The position numbers and the translations under genes are program-made. The notes under the pieces were generated by a model that did no database searches, was not told where the DNA came from, and worked only from the letters and a program-made list of their open reading frames with translations. Positions 15,582-24,831 of a DNA stretch of 42,740 nt are shown one piece after another. The stretch comes from an uncultured Solirubrobacteraceae bacterium (GTDB taxonomy: Bacteria; Actinomycetota; Thermoleophilia; Solirubrobacterales; Solirubrobacteraceae): NCBI GenBank assembly GCA_902806205.1, contig CADCVR010000098.1, positions 1 through 42,740 of the forward strand, given 5' to 3'. How positions within the stretch are numbered: position 1 is the stretch's first letter; the number at the start of each line of letters is the position of its first letter.

Positions 15582-16298
15582 TCAGCCGAACAGCCGGGGG
15601 TCGTTGGAGATGATCCCCGTGACGCCCAGCGCCTCGAGCTCGGCGATGCGGCCGGCGTCGTCGACGGTCCAGACGTAGAGCTCGCCGCCCGCCTCGCGGA
15701 TCGTCGCCCAGAACGCGGGGCTCACGAGGCTCCAATGGGCCATGACCGCCTCGATCTCCCCGGTGCGGATCGCCGCCGCCAGCCGCGGCGGGAGCGCGCG
15801 GCGTGCGTACATGAGCGCAGCCAGTGCGAGCGGCCGGGTCGCTGGGTGCGCGAGGTAGTTGCGGCGCACCTTCGGCACCGACCACCCCAGGCGGATCTCG
15901 GGAGCCATGGCGCGGATGGCGTGCAGCGAATCGATCTCCATGGTGGAGATGAGCGTCCGCTCGGCCAGGCCGTGGGCCCGGAGGGCCGCGACGACGCGCT
16001 CCTCGTAGCCCGAGAGCTTGAGGTCGAGGTCGAGGTCCACGCCGTCGTAGGCCTTCGAGGCGAAGTGGGCGAGGCCCGCCCCGAGTTCGAGCGGGGTCCG
16101 GCGCGCCGCGTCGTGGTAGTCGTGGGCGAGCAGGAGGCGGCCCGTGCCGTCCTCGCGCTCGGGCAGGACGTCGAACTCGATCATGTCGACGCCGGCGGCC
16201 AGCCCGGCGTCGAAGGACGCCAGCGTGTTCCCCGGGGCGATGTGGTCGGCGCCCTTGTGACCGATGCGCCGGGTGGCCCGCGGAGCTACTTCTGACAT
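15582..16298 (-). CDS. Glycerophosphodiester phosphodiesterase family protein
   Basis: 238 residues with a TIM-barrel GDPD fold. Visible are the first catalytic His region (IGHKGADHIAPGNTLASFDA), the metal ligands Glu and Asp in GVDMIEFDVL, the second His in LLAHDYH, the DLDLK strand, and the late WTVDDAGRIAELEALGVTGI ending in SNDPRLF. It releases glycerol 3-phosphate from lipid head groups or teichoic acids. Two signature positions differ from the usual HRG...PENT: Lys for Arg and Gly for Glu, so activity may be altered. The ATG overlaps the end of the glycosylase gene by 13 bases, so the two are coupled. No signal peptide is seen. Confidence 0.88.
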   Translation of the reverse strand: MSEVAPRATRRIGHKGADHIAPGNTLASFDAGLAAGVDMIEFDVLPEREDGTGRLLLAHDYHDAARRTPLELGAGLAHFASKAYDGVDLDLDLKLSGYEERVVAALRAHGLAERTLISTMEIDSLHAIRAMAPEIRLGWSVPKVRRNYLAHPATRPLALAALMYARRALPPRLAAAIRTGEIEAVMAHWSLVSPAFWATIREAGGELYVWTVDDAGRIAELEALGVTGIISNDPRLFG

Positions 16299-17062
16299 CC
16301 CGTGCACCAGTAGGTCGGGCGGTTGTCGTCCCACTGGCCGCGCTGGGAGATCTTCGTGCCGCAGCGCGGGCAGGGCCTGCCCTGCGTCCCGTAGATGCGC
16401 TTGAAGCGCGACTGTGTGCCCTTGGCCGCCGACTCGCGCATGCCGGGCCGCGCCCACCGCACCAGGGCGAGCGCCTCCTCGTTCGTGACCTTGGCGAGCG
16501 GGCGCCACGGGTCGATCTCCTGGGCGAAGCAGGCCTCGACCTTCCAGAGGTTCCCGATCCCGGCGAGGGTGCGCTGGTCGAGCAGCGCGTCACCGATCGG
16601 GCGCGTCGGGTCGTCCTCGCGCAGGCGGCGCAGGTAGACCTCCTCGTCGAAGTCGTCGGCGATGATGTCGGGCCCCAGCGCGGCGATCCGCTCGTCGACG
16701 CGGGCGCGCAGCCCCGTCATCAGGTCGAGCACCGGCCCGTCGAACTGCACGATCACCTTGCCCGCCTTGCGCAGCACGAGCCATGCGCGGCGCGGGGAGC
16801 GGCGCCAGCGCGCTCCCTCGGGATAGATGCCCCACGAGCCCGTCATCCGCAGGTGGGAGTGGATCGTGAGGTCCCCCTCGAAGCGGAGGAACAGGTGCTT
16901 GCCGTGCGCGTCGACGGCCTCCACCGCGCGGCCCGAGAGCTTCTCGGGCCAGCCCTCAGCGCGGAACCGCTGGTGCGGCGTCGCCAACTCGTCGGGAACC
17001 TCTCCGAGCAAGACGGACCGTATGCGGTTTGCCGCGTAGTGAATGGTGTCGCCCTCGGGCAC
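16286..17062 (-). CDS. nei: Fpg/Nei family DNA glycosylase (endonuclease VIII-like)
   Basis: 258 residues, a base-excision repair enzyme that removes oxidised bases and nicks the strand. The N-terminus PEGDT supplies the catalytic proline and glutamate and is of Nei type. GKHLFLRFEG has the conserved lysine. The helix-two-turn-helix holds DQRTLAGIGNLWKVEACF. A C-terminal zinc finger (two CxxC pairs, CPRC and CTGC, with the conserved arginine between) ends the protein. The GTG start at 17062 is supported by a TAGATT -10 box 9 bases upstream. It is divergent from the FAD oxidase gene and followed by the coupled GDPD gene. Confidence 0.92.
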   Translation of the reverse strand: MPEGDTIHYAANRIRSVLLGEVPDELATPHQRFRAEGWPEKLSGRAVEAVDAHGKHLFLRFEGDLTIHSHLRMTGSWGIYPEGARWRRSPRRAWLVLRKAGKVIVQFDGPVLDLMTGLRARVDERIAALGPDIIADDFDEEVYLRRLREDDPTRPIGDALLDQRTLAGIGNLWKVEACFAQEIDPWRPLAKVTNEEALALVRWARPGMRESAAKGTQSRFKRIYGTQGRPCPRCGTKISQRGQWDDNRPTYWCTGCQK

Positions 17063-17071
17063 GAACCCAAC

Positions 17072-17077
17072 AATCTA
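17072..17077 (-). promoter_or_regulatory. -10 box of the nei-GDPD operon
   Basis: TAGATT on the minus strand, 9 bases before the GTG at 17062. Confidence 0.5.
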
Positions 17078-17104
17078 GGGGCGTGGGAGCTGTGGTCCCG
17101 GGGA

Positions 17105-17110
17105 TAGGCT
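17105..17110 (+). promoter_or_regulatory. -10 box of the FAD oxidase gene
   Basis: TAGGCT, 8 bases before the ATG at 17119; it supports that start over ATG codons further upstream. Confidence 0.5.
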
Positions 17111-17118
17111 TGAGCCCG

Positions 17119-18465
17119 ATGCAGTCCGCAGTTGCCACCGACCTCGCCGGGCTCGTCGGCAGCGAGCACGTCCGTCACGACGCGTACCTCCTCGCCGACG
17201 CCTCGCAGGCCATGGGGCTGCGCGGGCAGGCGGCGGCGGTGGTGTTCCCACGAGACGCCGCAGAGGTCGCCGCGGTCATCGCCTGGTGCTACGAGCGTGA
17301 CGTCGCGATCGTCCCGCGCGGCGGCGGCACGGGCTACGCGGGCGGCGCAGTGCCGCTCGCGCCGGACGCGGTCGTCGTGGCGCTCGACCGCCTCGACCGG
17401 ATCCGTTCCTTCGACCCGGGCCTGTGGCGGATGGAGGCTGAGGCCGGGGTGACGACGCAGACCGTCGCGCGGCTCGCGCGCGAGAACGGCCTCTTCTTCC
17501 CGCCCGACCCCGGCGCCGCGGAGCAGTCGCAGCTCGGTGGGAACATCGCGACCAACGCGGGCGGTCCCCACTGCTTCAAGTACGGCGTGACGCGCGAGTG
17601 GGTGAGCGGGCTGGAGGCCGTGATCGCGCCGGGCGAGCTCGTGCGCTTCGGCGGACCGCTGCGCAAGGACGTCGCGGGCTACGACCTGGTCGGGCTGCTC
17701 TGCGGCAGCGAGGGAACGCTCGGGGTCGTCACGAGCGCTTGGCTGCGGCTGCTTCCCGCGCCGCAGCTCCAACTCCCCGTCGTCGGCGCCTTCAAGGGAG
17801 TCCAGGAGGGCTGCGACGCGATCGAGCGCGTGCTTGCTTCGGGCGTCGTGCCCGCCACCCTGGAGTACCTCGACGCGGGAGCCCTGGCCGCAAGCGCCGC
17901 ATCGTTCCCGGGAGAGCTCCCGGAGGCGACCGCGTTCCTCGTCGTGTGCGAGGCCGACACGTCGGAGGCCGACGCGGCGGAGCTCGCAGCGGCGCTCGGC
18001 GGGGAGCTGGGCGGAGCGCTGCGGCCGTCGGCCCGCGAGCTGTGGCGCTGGCGCGACGGCGTCTCGCTCGCGGTCACCGCGCGGCGCGGCGGCAAGCTCT
18101 CCGAGGACGTCGCCGTGCCGCTCGACCGCCTGGCGGACGGCATCGTCGGCACGGTGGAGATCGCCGAGCGCCACGGGCTCGAGGGCTGCTCGTGGGGCCA
18201 CGCCGGCGACGGGAACCTGCACTCGACGTTCCTGCTCGAGCCGGGGGACGCCGAGCAGCTCACCCGCGCGGAGGCTGCGGCAGAGGAGCTCTTCGCCCTC
18301 GTGGTGTCACTCGGCGGCAGCGTCACGGGCGAGCACGGGCTCGGTTGGCTCAAACGGGGGCAGCTTCGCCGCCAGTGGGGGCCCGCGGCGGTGGGCGCGC
18401 ACGAGGCGGTGAAGGCGGCGCTCGACCCGAAGGGCCTGTTCAACCCGGGCAAGAAGACGGCCTGA
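17119..18465 (+). CDS. FAD-linked oxidase, GlcD / D-lactate dehydrogenase type
   Basis: 448 residues. An FAD_binding_4 (PCMH) domain occupies the N-terminal half: PRGGGTGYAGGAVPLAPDAV, then the FAD contact region PDPGAAEQSQLGGNIATNAG and LVGLLCGSEGTLGVVTSAWL. The C-terminal cap has HAGDGNLHSTFLLEP, with catalytic and metal-binding histidines, and GSVTGEHGLGWLKRGQL. It oxidises a 2-hydroxyacid such as glycolate or D-lactate; the exact acid is not decidable. GlcE/GlcF partners are absent. A frame extension to 17029 would overlap the divergent nei gene and is rejected because of the -10 position. Confidence 0.9.
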   Translation: MQSAVATDLAGLVGSEHVRHDAYLLADASQAMGLRGQAAAVVFPRDAAEVAAVIAWCYERDVAIVPRGGGTGYAGGAVPLAPDAVVVALDRLDRIRSFDPGLWRMEAEAGVTTQTVARLARENGLFFPPDPGAAEQSQLGGNIATNAGGPHCFKYGVTREWVSGLEAVIAPGELVRFGGPLRKDVAGYDLVGLLCGSEGTLGVVTSAWLRLLPAPQLQLPVVGAFKGVQEGCDAIERVLASGVVPATLEYLDAGALAASAASFPGELPEATAFLVVCEADTSEADAAELAAALGGELGGALRPSARELWRWRDGVSLAVTARRGGKLSEDVAVPLDRLADGIVGTVEIAERHGLEGCSWGHAGDGNLHSTFLLEPGDAEQLTRAEAAAEELFALVVSLGGSVTGEHGLGWLKRGQLRRQWGPAAVGAHEAVKAALDPKGLFNPGKKTA

Positions 18466-18476
18466 GCCCCCGCAGG

Positions 18477-18504
18477 AACCCGGCCGTGGAAACGGTCCCG
18501 GGTT
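18477..18504. terminator. Bidirectional terminator between convergent genes
   Basis: Outer stem AACCCGG (18477-18483) with CCGGGTT (18498-18504), inner stem CCGT/ACGG with a 2-base bulge and GGAA loop. It begins 12 bases after the FAD oxidase stop and includes the first two bases of the Nudix stop codon. Confidence 0.7.
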
Positions 18505-18913
18505 ACGCCGGCCCGAGTGCCTCGCGCACCAGCGCGCGGTCGTGCTCGTAGACCAGGAGCCGCTCGGCTTCGGCGGGAGTGACCCAGCGGCGCTCGTCGA
18601 CCTCGGCGTTGAGGACGAACGGGGCGACCTCGTCGACGGACATGCGCCACCAGCGCACGACCTTCGGATGGCCCTTGCGGTCGACGTACTCGTGCGGGGT
18701 GAGCTCCTCCCCGCAGCGGGCGGCGAGGCCCGTCTCCTCCTGTACCTCGCGGATCGCGGCGGCCTCCCAGCTCTCGCCGGGTTCGAGCTTGCCCTTCGGC
18801 AGCGACCAGTCCTCGTACTTCGGCCGGTGGATGATGCAGACGCGGCCGTCGCGCACGACGACGCCACCGGCCGCGCGTATCCTGCCGTCGCTGTCGAGCT
18901 TGGCCACGCGCAC
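18503..18913 (-). CDS. Nudix hydrolase, MutT-like
   Basis: 136 residues. The complete Nudix box lies in GKLEPGESWEAAAIREVQEE followed by TGL (about 41-63), preceded by the strand AAGGVVVRDGRVCIIHRPK. It likely hydrolyses a nucleoside diphosphate linked to another group, possibly an oxidised nucleotide. No RHG phosphatase domain follows, unlike the two-domain mycobacterial MutT1. The start is a GTG at 18913, 6 bases after the stop of the secreted beta-propeller gene, so the two are cotranscribed. Its stop lies within the terminator it shares with the FAD oxidase. Confidence 0.88.
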   Translation of the reverse strand: MRVAKLDSDGRIRAAGGVVVRDGRVCIIHRPKYEDWSLPKGKLEPGESWEAAAIREVQEETGLAARCGEELTPHEYVDRKGHPKVVRWWRMSVDEVAPFVLNAEVDERRWVTPAEAERLLVYEHDRALVREALGPA

Positions 18914-18919
18914 ATTCCA

Positions 18920-20329
18920 TCACCCGAGGATGTCTCGCGGGTCGGACTCGCCGGGGTCACGGCGGCCGTTGCGGTTGGCGTCCTCCCGGCCGTCGGCGAT
19001 CCCGTCGCGGTCGGTATCGCGGCGGCGCGGGTCCGTGCGCGTGCCGGGATCGGCATCGCGGCGGAAGCGGCGCCGGGCCGTCCCGCGCGTGGGGCCGGCC
19101 GGGTCGGCGACCGGCCGGCGCACGCCGGCCTCGAGGCCGTCGGGCAACCCGTCGCGGTCGCTGTCGCGCCGGCCCGGCCCGGTGCGCAGGCGACGGACCT
19201 CGGTGCCGTCGGAGACCCCGTCGTCGTCGCTGTCACGGTCACGATCGCTGGTGCGCAGCCCGCGTTCTCGGCGGGCGGAGAGCCCGTCGCGGTCCCGGTC
19301 GGTGGACGCGGAAGCGCTGGGTTGGTTCGTCGCGGGCGGGATGCTCGGGGCGACGGAGCCGGTCGCCGCGGCCGGGTCGCTCGCAGCGGCGGGTGGCGTC
19401 GGTCCGGTCGCGCCGGGCGCCGGCGGGCCGGAGGTCGGCAGCGCCTGCCAGTCCGGTGACTCCTCCGTGGTGGCCCGCGCGAGCACCCGCGTCTGCCCCG
19501 TGCCGTCGGCGGCCATGCGGTAGAGCTCGTAGTTGCCGTCGCGGCCGCTCGTGAAGGCGATCTGCGTGCCGTCGGGGGAGAAGGCCGGACCCTCGTCGAC
19601 GACGCCGGCCGCCGACGTCAGCCGCGACTGTCCCGCGCCGGTGGCGGCCATGACCCAGACGTCCTTCGTCGCGTCGGCGTCGAGGGAGGCGCCGCGCTCG
19701 AAGGCAAGCCGGGCGGCGTCGGGCGACCACGACGGGGCCGAGTCGTAGCCCGGGTCGGTCGTCAGCCGGGCGGGAGCCGATCCGTCGGCGCCCGAGGCGT
19801 AGATCTCGTACTGGCCGTCCCGGCTGCTCGTGAAGGCCAGACGGGTCCCGTCGGGGGAGAAGACGGGGTACCGCTCGTCGGCTCCGGGGGACGTCACGAG
19901 CGGACGGGCACCGGTGCCCTCGGCGCCCATCGCCCAGAGCTCGGCGTTCGGGTCGCCGGGGATCGAGCGCCGGAAGACGAGCTGGCGCCCGTCGGGCGAC
20001 CACGCGGGTTGGGTCTCGTTGACCGAGGTGGCGCTGACGCGCCGCTGGTGGGCCCCGTCGGCGTCCATGACGTAGACCTGGAACGGCGCGCCTTCGGCCG
20101 GGCGTCGCCGGTAGGCGATGCGCGTGCCGTCGGGCGAGAAGGCCGACTGCGCCTCCTCCTCGGGCGTGGCCGTCAGCCGCGTCAGGCGCGAGCCGTCGGC
20201 GGCGACGGTCCACAGGTCACCTTGGCTGGAGAAGGAGATCAGGCCGTTGGCGCCCGGGAAGGCAGCCTGCGCCGGCGCGGCGAGCGTCATCGCGATCAGG
20301 ACGAGGCACCAGACGACACGCTTCGGCAT
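18920..20329 (-). CDS. Secreted PD40 beta-propeller protein with Ca-binding Asp-rich repeats
   Basis: 469 residues. A signal peptide (VVWCLVLIAMTLAAPAQA) leads to about six TolB/WD40-like PD40 blades with repeated FSPDGTRIAY, WSPDGRQLVF and similar cores (about 30-300). After an Ala/Pro/Ser linker, the last 120 residues carry thrombospondin type 3-like Asp-rich repeats (DSDDDGVSDG, DSDRDGLPDG, DTDRDGIADG) that should bind calcium. Function is unknown; an extracellular binding or scaffold role is likely. The frame also offers a GTG at 20338, but the TACTGT -10 box covers it and lies 7 bases before the ATG at 20329, so that ATG is preferred. Confidence 0.85.
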   Translation of the reverse strand: MPKRVVWCLVLIAMTLAAPAQAAFPGANGLISFSSQGDLWTVAADGSRLTRLTATPEEEAQSAFSPDGTRIAYRRRPAEGAPFQVYVMDADGAHQRRVSATSVNETQPAWSPDGRQLVFRRSIPGDPNAELWAMGAEGTGARPLVTSPGADERYPVFSPDGTRLAFTSSRDGQYEIYASGADGSAPARLTTDPGYDSAPSWSPDAARLAFERGASLDADATKDVWVMAATGAGQSRLTSAAGVVDEGPAFSPDGTQIAFTSGRDGNYELYRMAADGTGQTRVLARATTEESPDWQALPTSGPPAPGATGPTPPAAASDPAAATGSVAPSIPPATNQPSASASTDRDRDGLSARRERGLRTSDRDRDSDDDGVSDGTEVRRLRTGPGRRDSDRDGLPDGLEAGVRRPVADPAGPTRGTARRRFRRDADPGTRTDPRRRDTDRDGIADGREDANRNGRRDPGESDPRDILG

Positions 20330-20336
20330 CGGCCTC

Positions 20337-20342
20337 ACAGTA
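20337..20342 (-). promoter_or_regulatory. -10 box of the beta-propeller-Nudix operon
   Basis: TACTGT on the minus strand, 7 bases before the ATG at 20329. Confidence 0.5.
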
Positions 20343-20350
20343 CGCCGGTC

Positions 20351-23300
20351 TCAGGCGCTGAGCGTGAGCTTCGTCGGACCCTGGCGGAAGCCCAGTTCGA
20401 CCAGGAGCTCCTCGAGTGCCGAGCCGATGATCGACTCGCCGTCGATCTTCTCCAGGGACAGCTTGCGGCCGCGGCCGCCCGCGATGAACGCCACGAGCGC
20501 CTCGAGGGCCCCGCGCATCCGCGGGTCGGCCGGCTCGACGAGGAGGGCCAGTCCACGGCCGCCCTTCTCGACGTACACGACGGGCTCGGCGCCCGCGAGC
20601 ACGACGTAGGCGCCGCGCACGCGCGCGGGTCGCCGCTTCTCCTGATCACGCTTCGGCCACGGCAGCGCGGCGCCGTAGGGCTGCGCGGGGTCGGTTGCGG
20701 CGAGTACCACGGGCGGCGCCTCCTCCGACGCCTGCTGCGCGCGCAGCCGCTCCACCGCGCCGGGCAGGGCGAACTGCGCGCCGCCGAGCCCCTCGACGAA
20801 GTAGCCGCGGCGGCAGACGCCGAGGGTCTCGAGCTGCTGCAGCGCGTCGTAGAGCATCGAGAAGCCGCCCGTGATCCCCTCGGCGAGCACCTGCTCGCGG
20901 GTGACGATCCCGTAGCGCTCGAGCAGCAGCTCGGCGAGCACGCGGCGCCGGGCGCCCGGCTCGCCCTCCTGGCGGAAGATCGTCTCCGACAGCGCCCAGC
21001 GGCCCTGGGTCGGCGTCGCGGCAGAGCCCGTCCGGCGCGTGCCGAAGCGGCGGCCGGCCGGCCGGTCGACCCTCTTCCTCGAGGCGGCGAGCGTCTGCTT
21101 CGGCGCGCGCAGCGGCGCCCAGGCGTCGTTGGTGACCTCGCCCGCCCAGACGAGGTCCCAGAGCGCCTCTTGGAGCTGCTCGGGCCCCATGGCGAGCTCC
21201 GCGAGCAGGTCGGTGAAGAAGCACGGAGAGCGTTTGAGCCGCTCGCGCAGCTGGTGGTGCTCGGGCAGGTTGAAGCGCTCGGGGGAGCGGGGCTCAGATC
21301 GCGGCGGGCCGATCGCCTCCGCGTCGTCGCGAAAGTACAGCGCCACGCGGCCCGCGCTCCGCCCGATCGCGCCCGCGCCGACCCACACGACCTCGCCGGA
21401 CGCGCAGAGCTGGTCGAGCCACGCGGGGGAATAAGCGCCGCAGCGCCGGGGCAGCACGTCGCGCTCCCACACCTCGACGGGCAGCGCGAGCCCCTGCAGC
21501 GGCACGAGCACCTCGCGCAGCCGGTCGACGCCGGCGCCGGCGGGCGGGTGGCGGTCGACGCCCTGCCAGGAGGGAAGGAACGCGGCGAGCGCGCGCTGGT
21601 CGACCGCCTCGATCTCCTTGCGCAGCACCGCCAGCGAGGCGCGGCGCAGGCGGCGCAGGACCTCGGCGTCGCACCACTCGCGCTCCGTGCCGCCCGGCCG
21701 CAGCTCGCCGCGCACGAGGTCGCCCGAGCGCTCCAGCCCCTCGAGCGAGGCGGTCGGATCGACGCGGTAGCGCTCGCGCAGCTCGTCGGTGGTGAAGGGG
21801 CCGTGCGTGGCGCCGAAGCGCCGTGCGAGCTTGGTCAGCGCATCGCGAACCTCCTCCAGGAACACCTCGGGCAGCCCGCCGGGCGGCACGACGCCGAGCG
21901 CGTCGCGGTAGAGCCCCACGTCGTCGGCGGCGATCCAGCGCTCGTCGCCGGCCACCCGCACGCGGACCGCGCGGCGCTCCGCGGCGAGCTCGAGCAGCAC
22001 CTGCTCCGCGTCGAGCCCCGGCGTCAGGCGGGCGGCCGCCTCCACGAGCGTCAGGTCGCCGACGCGCCGCAGCACGTCGCCGAAGGCGTCCTTCGAGGTC
22101 GCCTGGGTGCGCGCGCTGCGGTGCTGGAGATCGTCCTCGAGGAGCTGCAGCGCGCCGGAGTCGATGAGATCGCGCAACTCCTCCTGCCCTAGCAGCTCGC
22201 GCAGCAGGTCGCGATCGAGCGAGAGCGCGGCCGCGCGGCGCTCTGCGTTCGGCGTGTCGCCCTCGTACATGTAGGTCGCGACGTAGTCGAACAGCAGCGC
22301 GCTGGCGAAGGGCGACGCGGACTGGGTCTCCACCTCGACGAGGCCGATCTCGCGCGAGTGCAGTCCCCGCAGGATCTCCTCGAGGCCCGGGACGTCGAGC
22401 ACGTCGCGCAGGCACTCCCGGTAGGTCTCGAGGATGATCGGGAAGTCCGCGTAGCGCTTGGCGACCTCGAGAAGCGACTGGCTCTTCAGCCGCTGCTGCC
22501 ACAGCGGCGTGCGCCTGCCGGGGTACGCGCGCGGGATCAGCAGCGCGCGGCCGGCGTTCTCGCGGAAGCGCGCGCCGAACAGCGCGGAGGAGCCGAGCTC
22601 CCCGACCACGAGTTCCTCGAGCTCGTCGGGCGGAACCATGACGAGCTCCGCGCCGGGCGGTTCGTCCGCGTCGGGGAGATGGACGATGATCCCGTCGTCG
22701 GAGTAGATCGCGTCGGACTCCAAGCCGTAGGTGTCGCGGATCCGCGCGGAGAGCGCCAGCGCCCACGCCGCGTGCACCCGCCCGCCGTACGGGCTGAGGA
22801 CGCACAGCCGCCAGTCGCCGATCTCGTCGCGGAAGCGCTCGACGACGAGGGTGCGATCCGAGGGGACGATGCGCGTCGCCTCCTGCTGCTCGCGCAGGAA
22901 GTCGACGAGGTTCCGCGCCGCCCGCGGATCGAGGTCGTAGTCGCGTTGCAGCTGCTCCGGCGTCTGCGAGACGGCCTCGCGCGCGAACTGCCCGACGGCC
23001 TGCCCGAGCTCCTTCGGGCGCCCGACGGAGTCGCCCTTCCAGAACGGAAGCGCTCCGGGCGCGCCGGGGGCGGGAGTCACGACGACGCGGTCGCGGCCGA
23101 TCTCCTCGATCCGCCACGAGGAGGCGCCGAGCAGAAAGGTCTGTCCCGGCCGCGCCTCGTAGACCATCTCCTCGTCGAGTTCGCCGACCCGGCGGCCGTC
23201 GGGGAGCACGACGGAGAACAGGCCGCGGTCGGGGATCGTGCCCGCGTTGACGATCGCCAGGCCCTGCGCGCCCTTGCGCGCTCGCAGCGTTCCGCCGACG

Positions 23301-24802
23301 CGATCCCACACCAGGCGGGCGCGCAGCTCGGCGAACTCCTGGGAGGGGTAGCGGCCGTCGAGCATGTCGAGGACGTTCTCCAGCAGCTCGCGCGTCAGCT
23401 CCGCGTAGGAGTGGGTGCGGGTGACAAGCGCATGCAGCGCGTCGACCGGAGTCGGCTCGGGGTCGTTGCTCGCGACGATCGCGACGATCTGCTGGGCGAG
23501 CACGTCGAGCGCGTTCTTGGGCACCACGGTCTTCTCGATGCGCCCCTCGCGCATGAGCTTCGTGATGACCGCGCACTCCAGGAGGTCGCCGCGGAACTTC
23601 GGGAAGATCCGGCCCTTGGACGTGTCTCCGACGTTGTGGCCCGCGCGGCCGATGCGCTGGAGCCCGCGGGCGACGGACTTGGGCGACTCGACCTGCAGCA
23701 CGAGGTCGACGGCGCCCATGTCGATGCCGAGCTCCAGGGAGGAGGTCGCGACGAGACAGGGCAGCTCACCCGACTTGAGGAGCTCCTCGACGACCGTGCG
23801 CTCCTCCGGCGCCAGCGAGCCGTGGTGCGCGCGGGCGATCGACACGGATCCCACCGGCTCCTCGTGCTCCTCGGCCTGGGCTGTGGCCAGCTCGTTCAGG
23901 CGCAGCGCGAGCCGTTCCGCGCCCCGGCGGTTGTTGACGAAGACGATCGTGGAGCGGTGCTCGCGGACGAGCCGGAGAATCTCGGGGTAGATCGCGGGCC
24001 AGATCGACTTGCGTGTCGCCTCTCCCCCGGCGAGCGGGTCCAAGGGATCGAGGAGCTGCGTTCCCTGCTCCGGCTCGACCATCGACTCGACGGGCACGTG
24101 GATCTTCAGGTCGAGCGGCTTGACCGACCCACGGCCTTCGGCCGCGTGTGCCCGGCCCGCGTCGACGATCGTGCAGCGCCGCTTGGGGCCGACCATGTAG
24201 CGGCCGACCTCCTCGAGCGGGTTCTGCGTCGCCGAGAGCCCGACCCGCTGGATCTCGCGTCCTGCGTTCAAGGCGGAGAGCCGCTCGAGCGTGAGTGCCA
24301 GGTGCGAGCCGCGCTTCGTCGCCGCGACCGCGTGGATCTCGTCGATGATGATGGCCTCGACGTTCTCCAGCATCGAGCGCGCCTGCGAGGTCAGCACGAG
24401 GTAGAGCGACTCGGGCGTCGTGATGAGGATGTCCGGCGGCGTGCGCTTCATCTGCGCCCGCTCCTTCTGGGACGTGTCGCCCGTGCGGATCGCGACGCTC
24501 ACGTCCTGCCCGATGCCGCGCAGCGGTGCGCGCAGGTTCCGGTCGACGTCGTAGGCGAGCGCCTTCAGCGGCGAGACGTAGACCAGGCGCGTGCCGGGGA
24601 CCTCGCGCGTCGGCTCGCGGACGAACTGGTCGAGGCCCCAGAGGAACGCCGCGAGCGTCTTGCCCGAGCCCGTCGGCGCGGAGATGAGCGTGTGCTCCCC
24701 GGTGGCGATGGCCGGCCACGCCTGCGCCTGGGCCTCCGTCGGCGCCTTGAACGCGCTCTCGAACCACGCGGCGACCCGCGGCGTGAAGGCGCTGAGCGGC
24801 AC
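20351..24802 (-). CDS. lhr: Lhr-family ATP-dependent helicase
   Basis: 1483 residues, near the roughly 1500 of full-length bacterial Lhr. The superfamily-2 core is clear: Q-motif region near 20, Walker A APTGSGKT (42-49), DEIH (154-157), GLSATQNPLEEVG, and the C-terminal RecA part with ATSSLELGIDMGAVDLVLQ and RIGRAGHNVGDTSKGR. Winged-helix and Lhr-specific domains follow, with a long C-terminal extension. Lhr translocates 3' to 5' on single-stranded DNA and unwinds RNA:DNA hybrids; its mycobacterial relatives are induced by DNA damage. It starts with GTG at 24802, 6 bases after a TATCGT -10 box. The next genes upstream are a uracil-DNA glycosylase and a TetR regulator, separated by a terminator. 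Confidence 0.95.
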   Translation of the reverse strand: MPLSAFTPRVAAWFESAFKAPTEAQAQAWPAIATGEHTLISAPTGSGKTLAAFLWGLDQFVREPTREVPGTRLVYVSPLKALAYDVDRNLRAPLRGIGQDVSVAIRTGDTSQKERAQMKRTPPDILITTPESLYLVLTSQARSMLENVEAIIIDEIHAVAATKRGSHLALTLERLSALNAGREIQRVGLSATQNPLEEVGRYMVGPKRRCTIVDAGRAHAAEGRGSVKPLDLKIHVPVESMVEPEQGTQLLDPLDPLAGGEATRKSIWPAIYPEILRLVREHRSTIVFVNNRRGAERLALRLNELATAQAEEHEEPVGSVSIARAHHGSLAPEERTVVEELLKSGELPCLVATSSLELGIDMGAVDLVLQVESPKSVARGLQRIGRAGHNVGDTSKGRIFPKFRGDLLECAVITKLMREGRIEKTVVPKNALDVLAQQIVAIVASNDPEPTPVDALHALVTRTHSYAELTRELLENVLDMLDGRYPSQEFAELRARLVWDRVGGTLRARKGAQGLAIVNAGTIPDRGLFSVVLPDGRRVGELDEEMVYEARPGQTFLLGASSWRIEEIGRDRVVVTPAPGAPGALPFWKGDSVGRPKELGQAVGQFAREAVSQTPEQLQRDYDLDPRAARNLVDFLREQQEATRIVPSDRTLVVERFRDEIGDWRLCVLSPYGGRVHAAWALALSARIRDTYGLESDAIYSDDGIIVHLPDADEPPGAELVMVPPDELEELVVGELGSSALFGARFRENAGRALLIPRAYPGRRTPLWQQRLKSQSLLEVAKRYADFPIILETYRECLRDVLDVPGLEEILRGLHSREIGLVEVETQSASPFASALLFDYVATYMYEGDTPNAERRAAALSLDRDLLRELLGQEELRDLIDSGALQLLEDDLQHRSARTQATSKDAFGDVLRRVGDLTLVEAAARLTPGLDAEQVLLELAAERRAVRVRVAGDERWIAADDVGLYRDALGVVPPGGLPEVFLEEVRDALTKLARRFGATHGPFTTDELRERYRVDPTASLEGLERSGDLVRGELRPGGTEREWCDAEVLRRLRRASLAVLRKEIEAVDQRALAAFLPSWQGVDRHPPAGAGVDRLREVLVPLQGLALPVEVWERDVLPRRCGAYSPAWLDQLCASGEVVWVGAGAIGRSAGRVALYFRDDAEAIGPPRSEPRSPERFNLPEHHQLRERLKRSPCFFTDLLAELAMGPEQLQEALWDLVWAGEVTNDAWAPLRAPKQTLAASRKRVDRPAGRRFGTRRTGSAATPTQGRWALSETIFRQEGEPGARRRVLAELLLERYGIVTREQVLAEGITGGFSMLYDALQQLETLGVCRRGYFVEGLGGAQFALPGAVERLRAQQASEEAPPVVLAATDPAQPYGAALPWPKRDQEKRRPARVRGAYVVLAGAEPVVYVEKGGRGLALLVEPADPRMRGALEALVAFIAGGRGRKLSLEKIDGESIIGSALEELLVELGFRQGPTKLTLSA

Positions 24803-24808
24803 CCCTTC

Positions 24809-24814
24809 ACGATA
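24809..24814 (-). promoter_or_regulatory. -10 box of lhr
   Basis: TATCGT on the minus strand, 6 bases before the GTG start, so the mRNA should be leaderless. Confidence 0.55.
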
Positions 24815-24831
24815 TTCGCTGCGCGCGAGAT

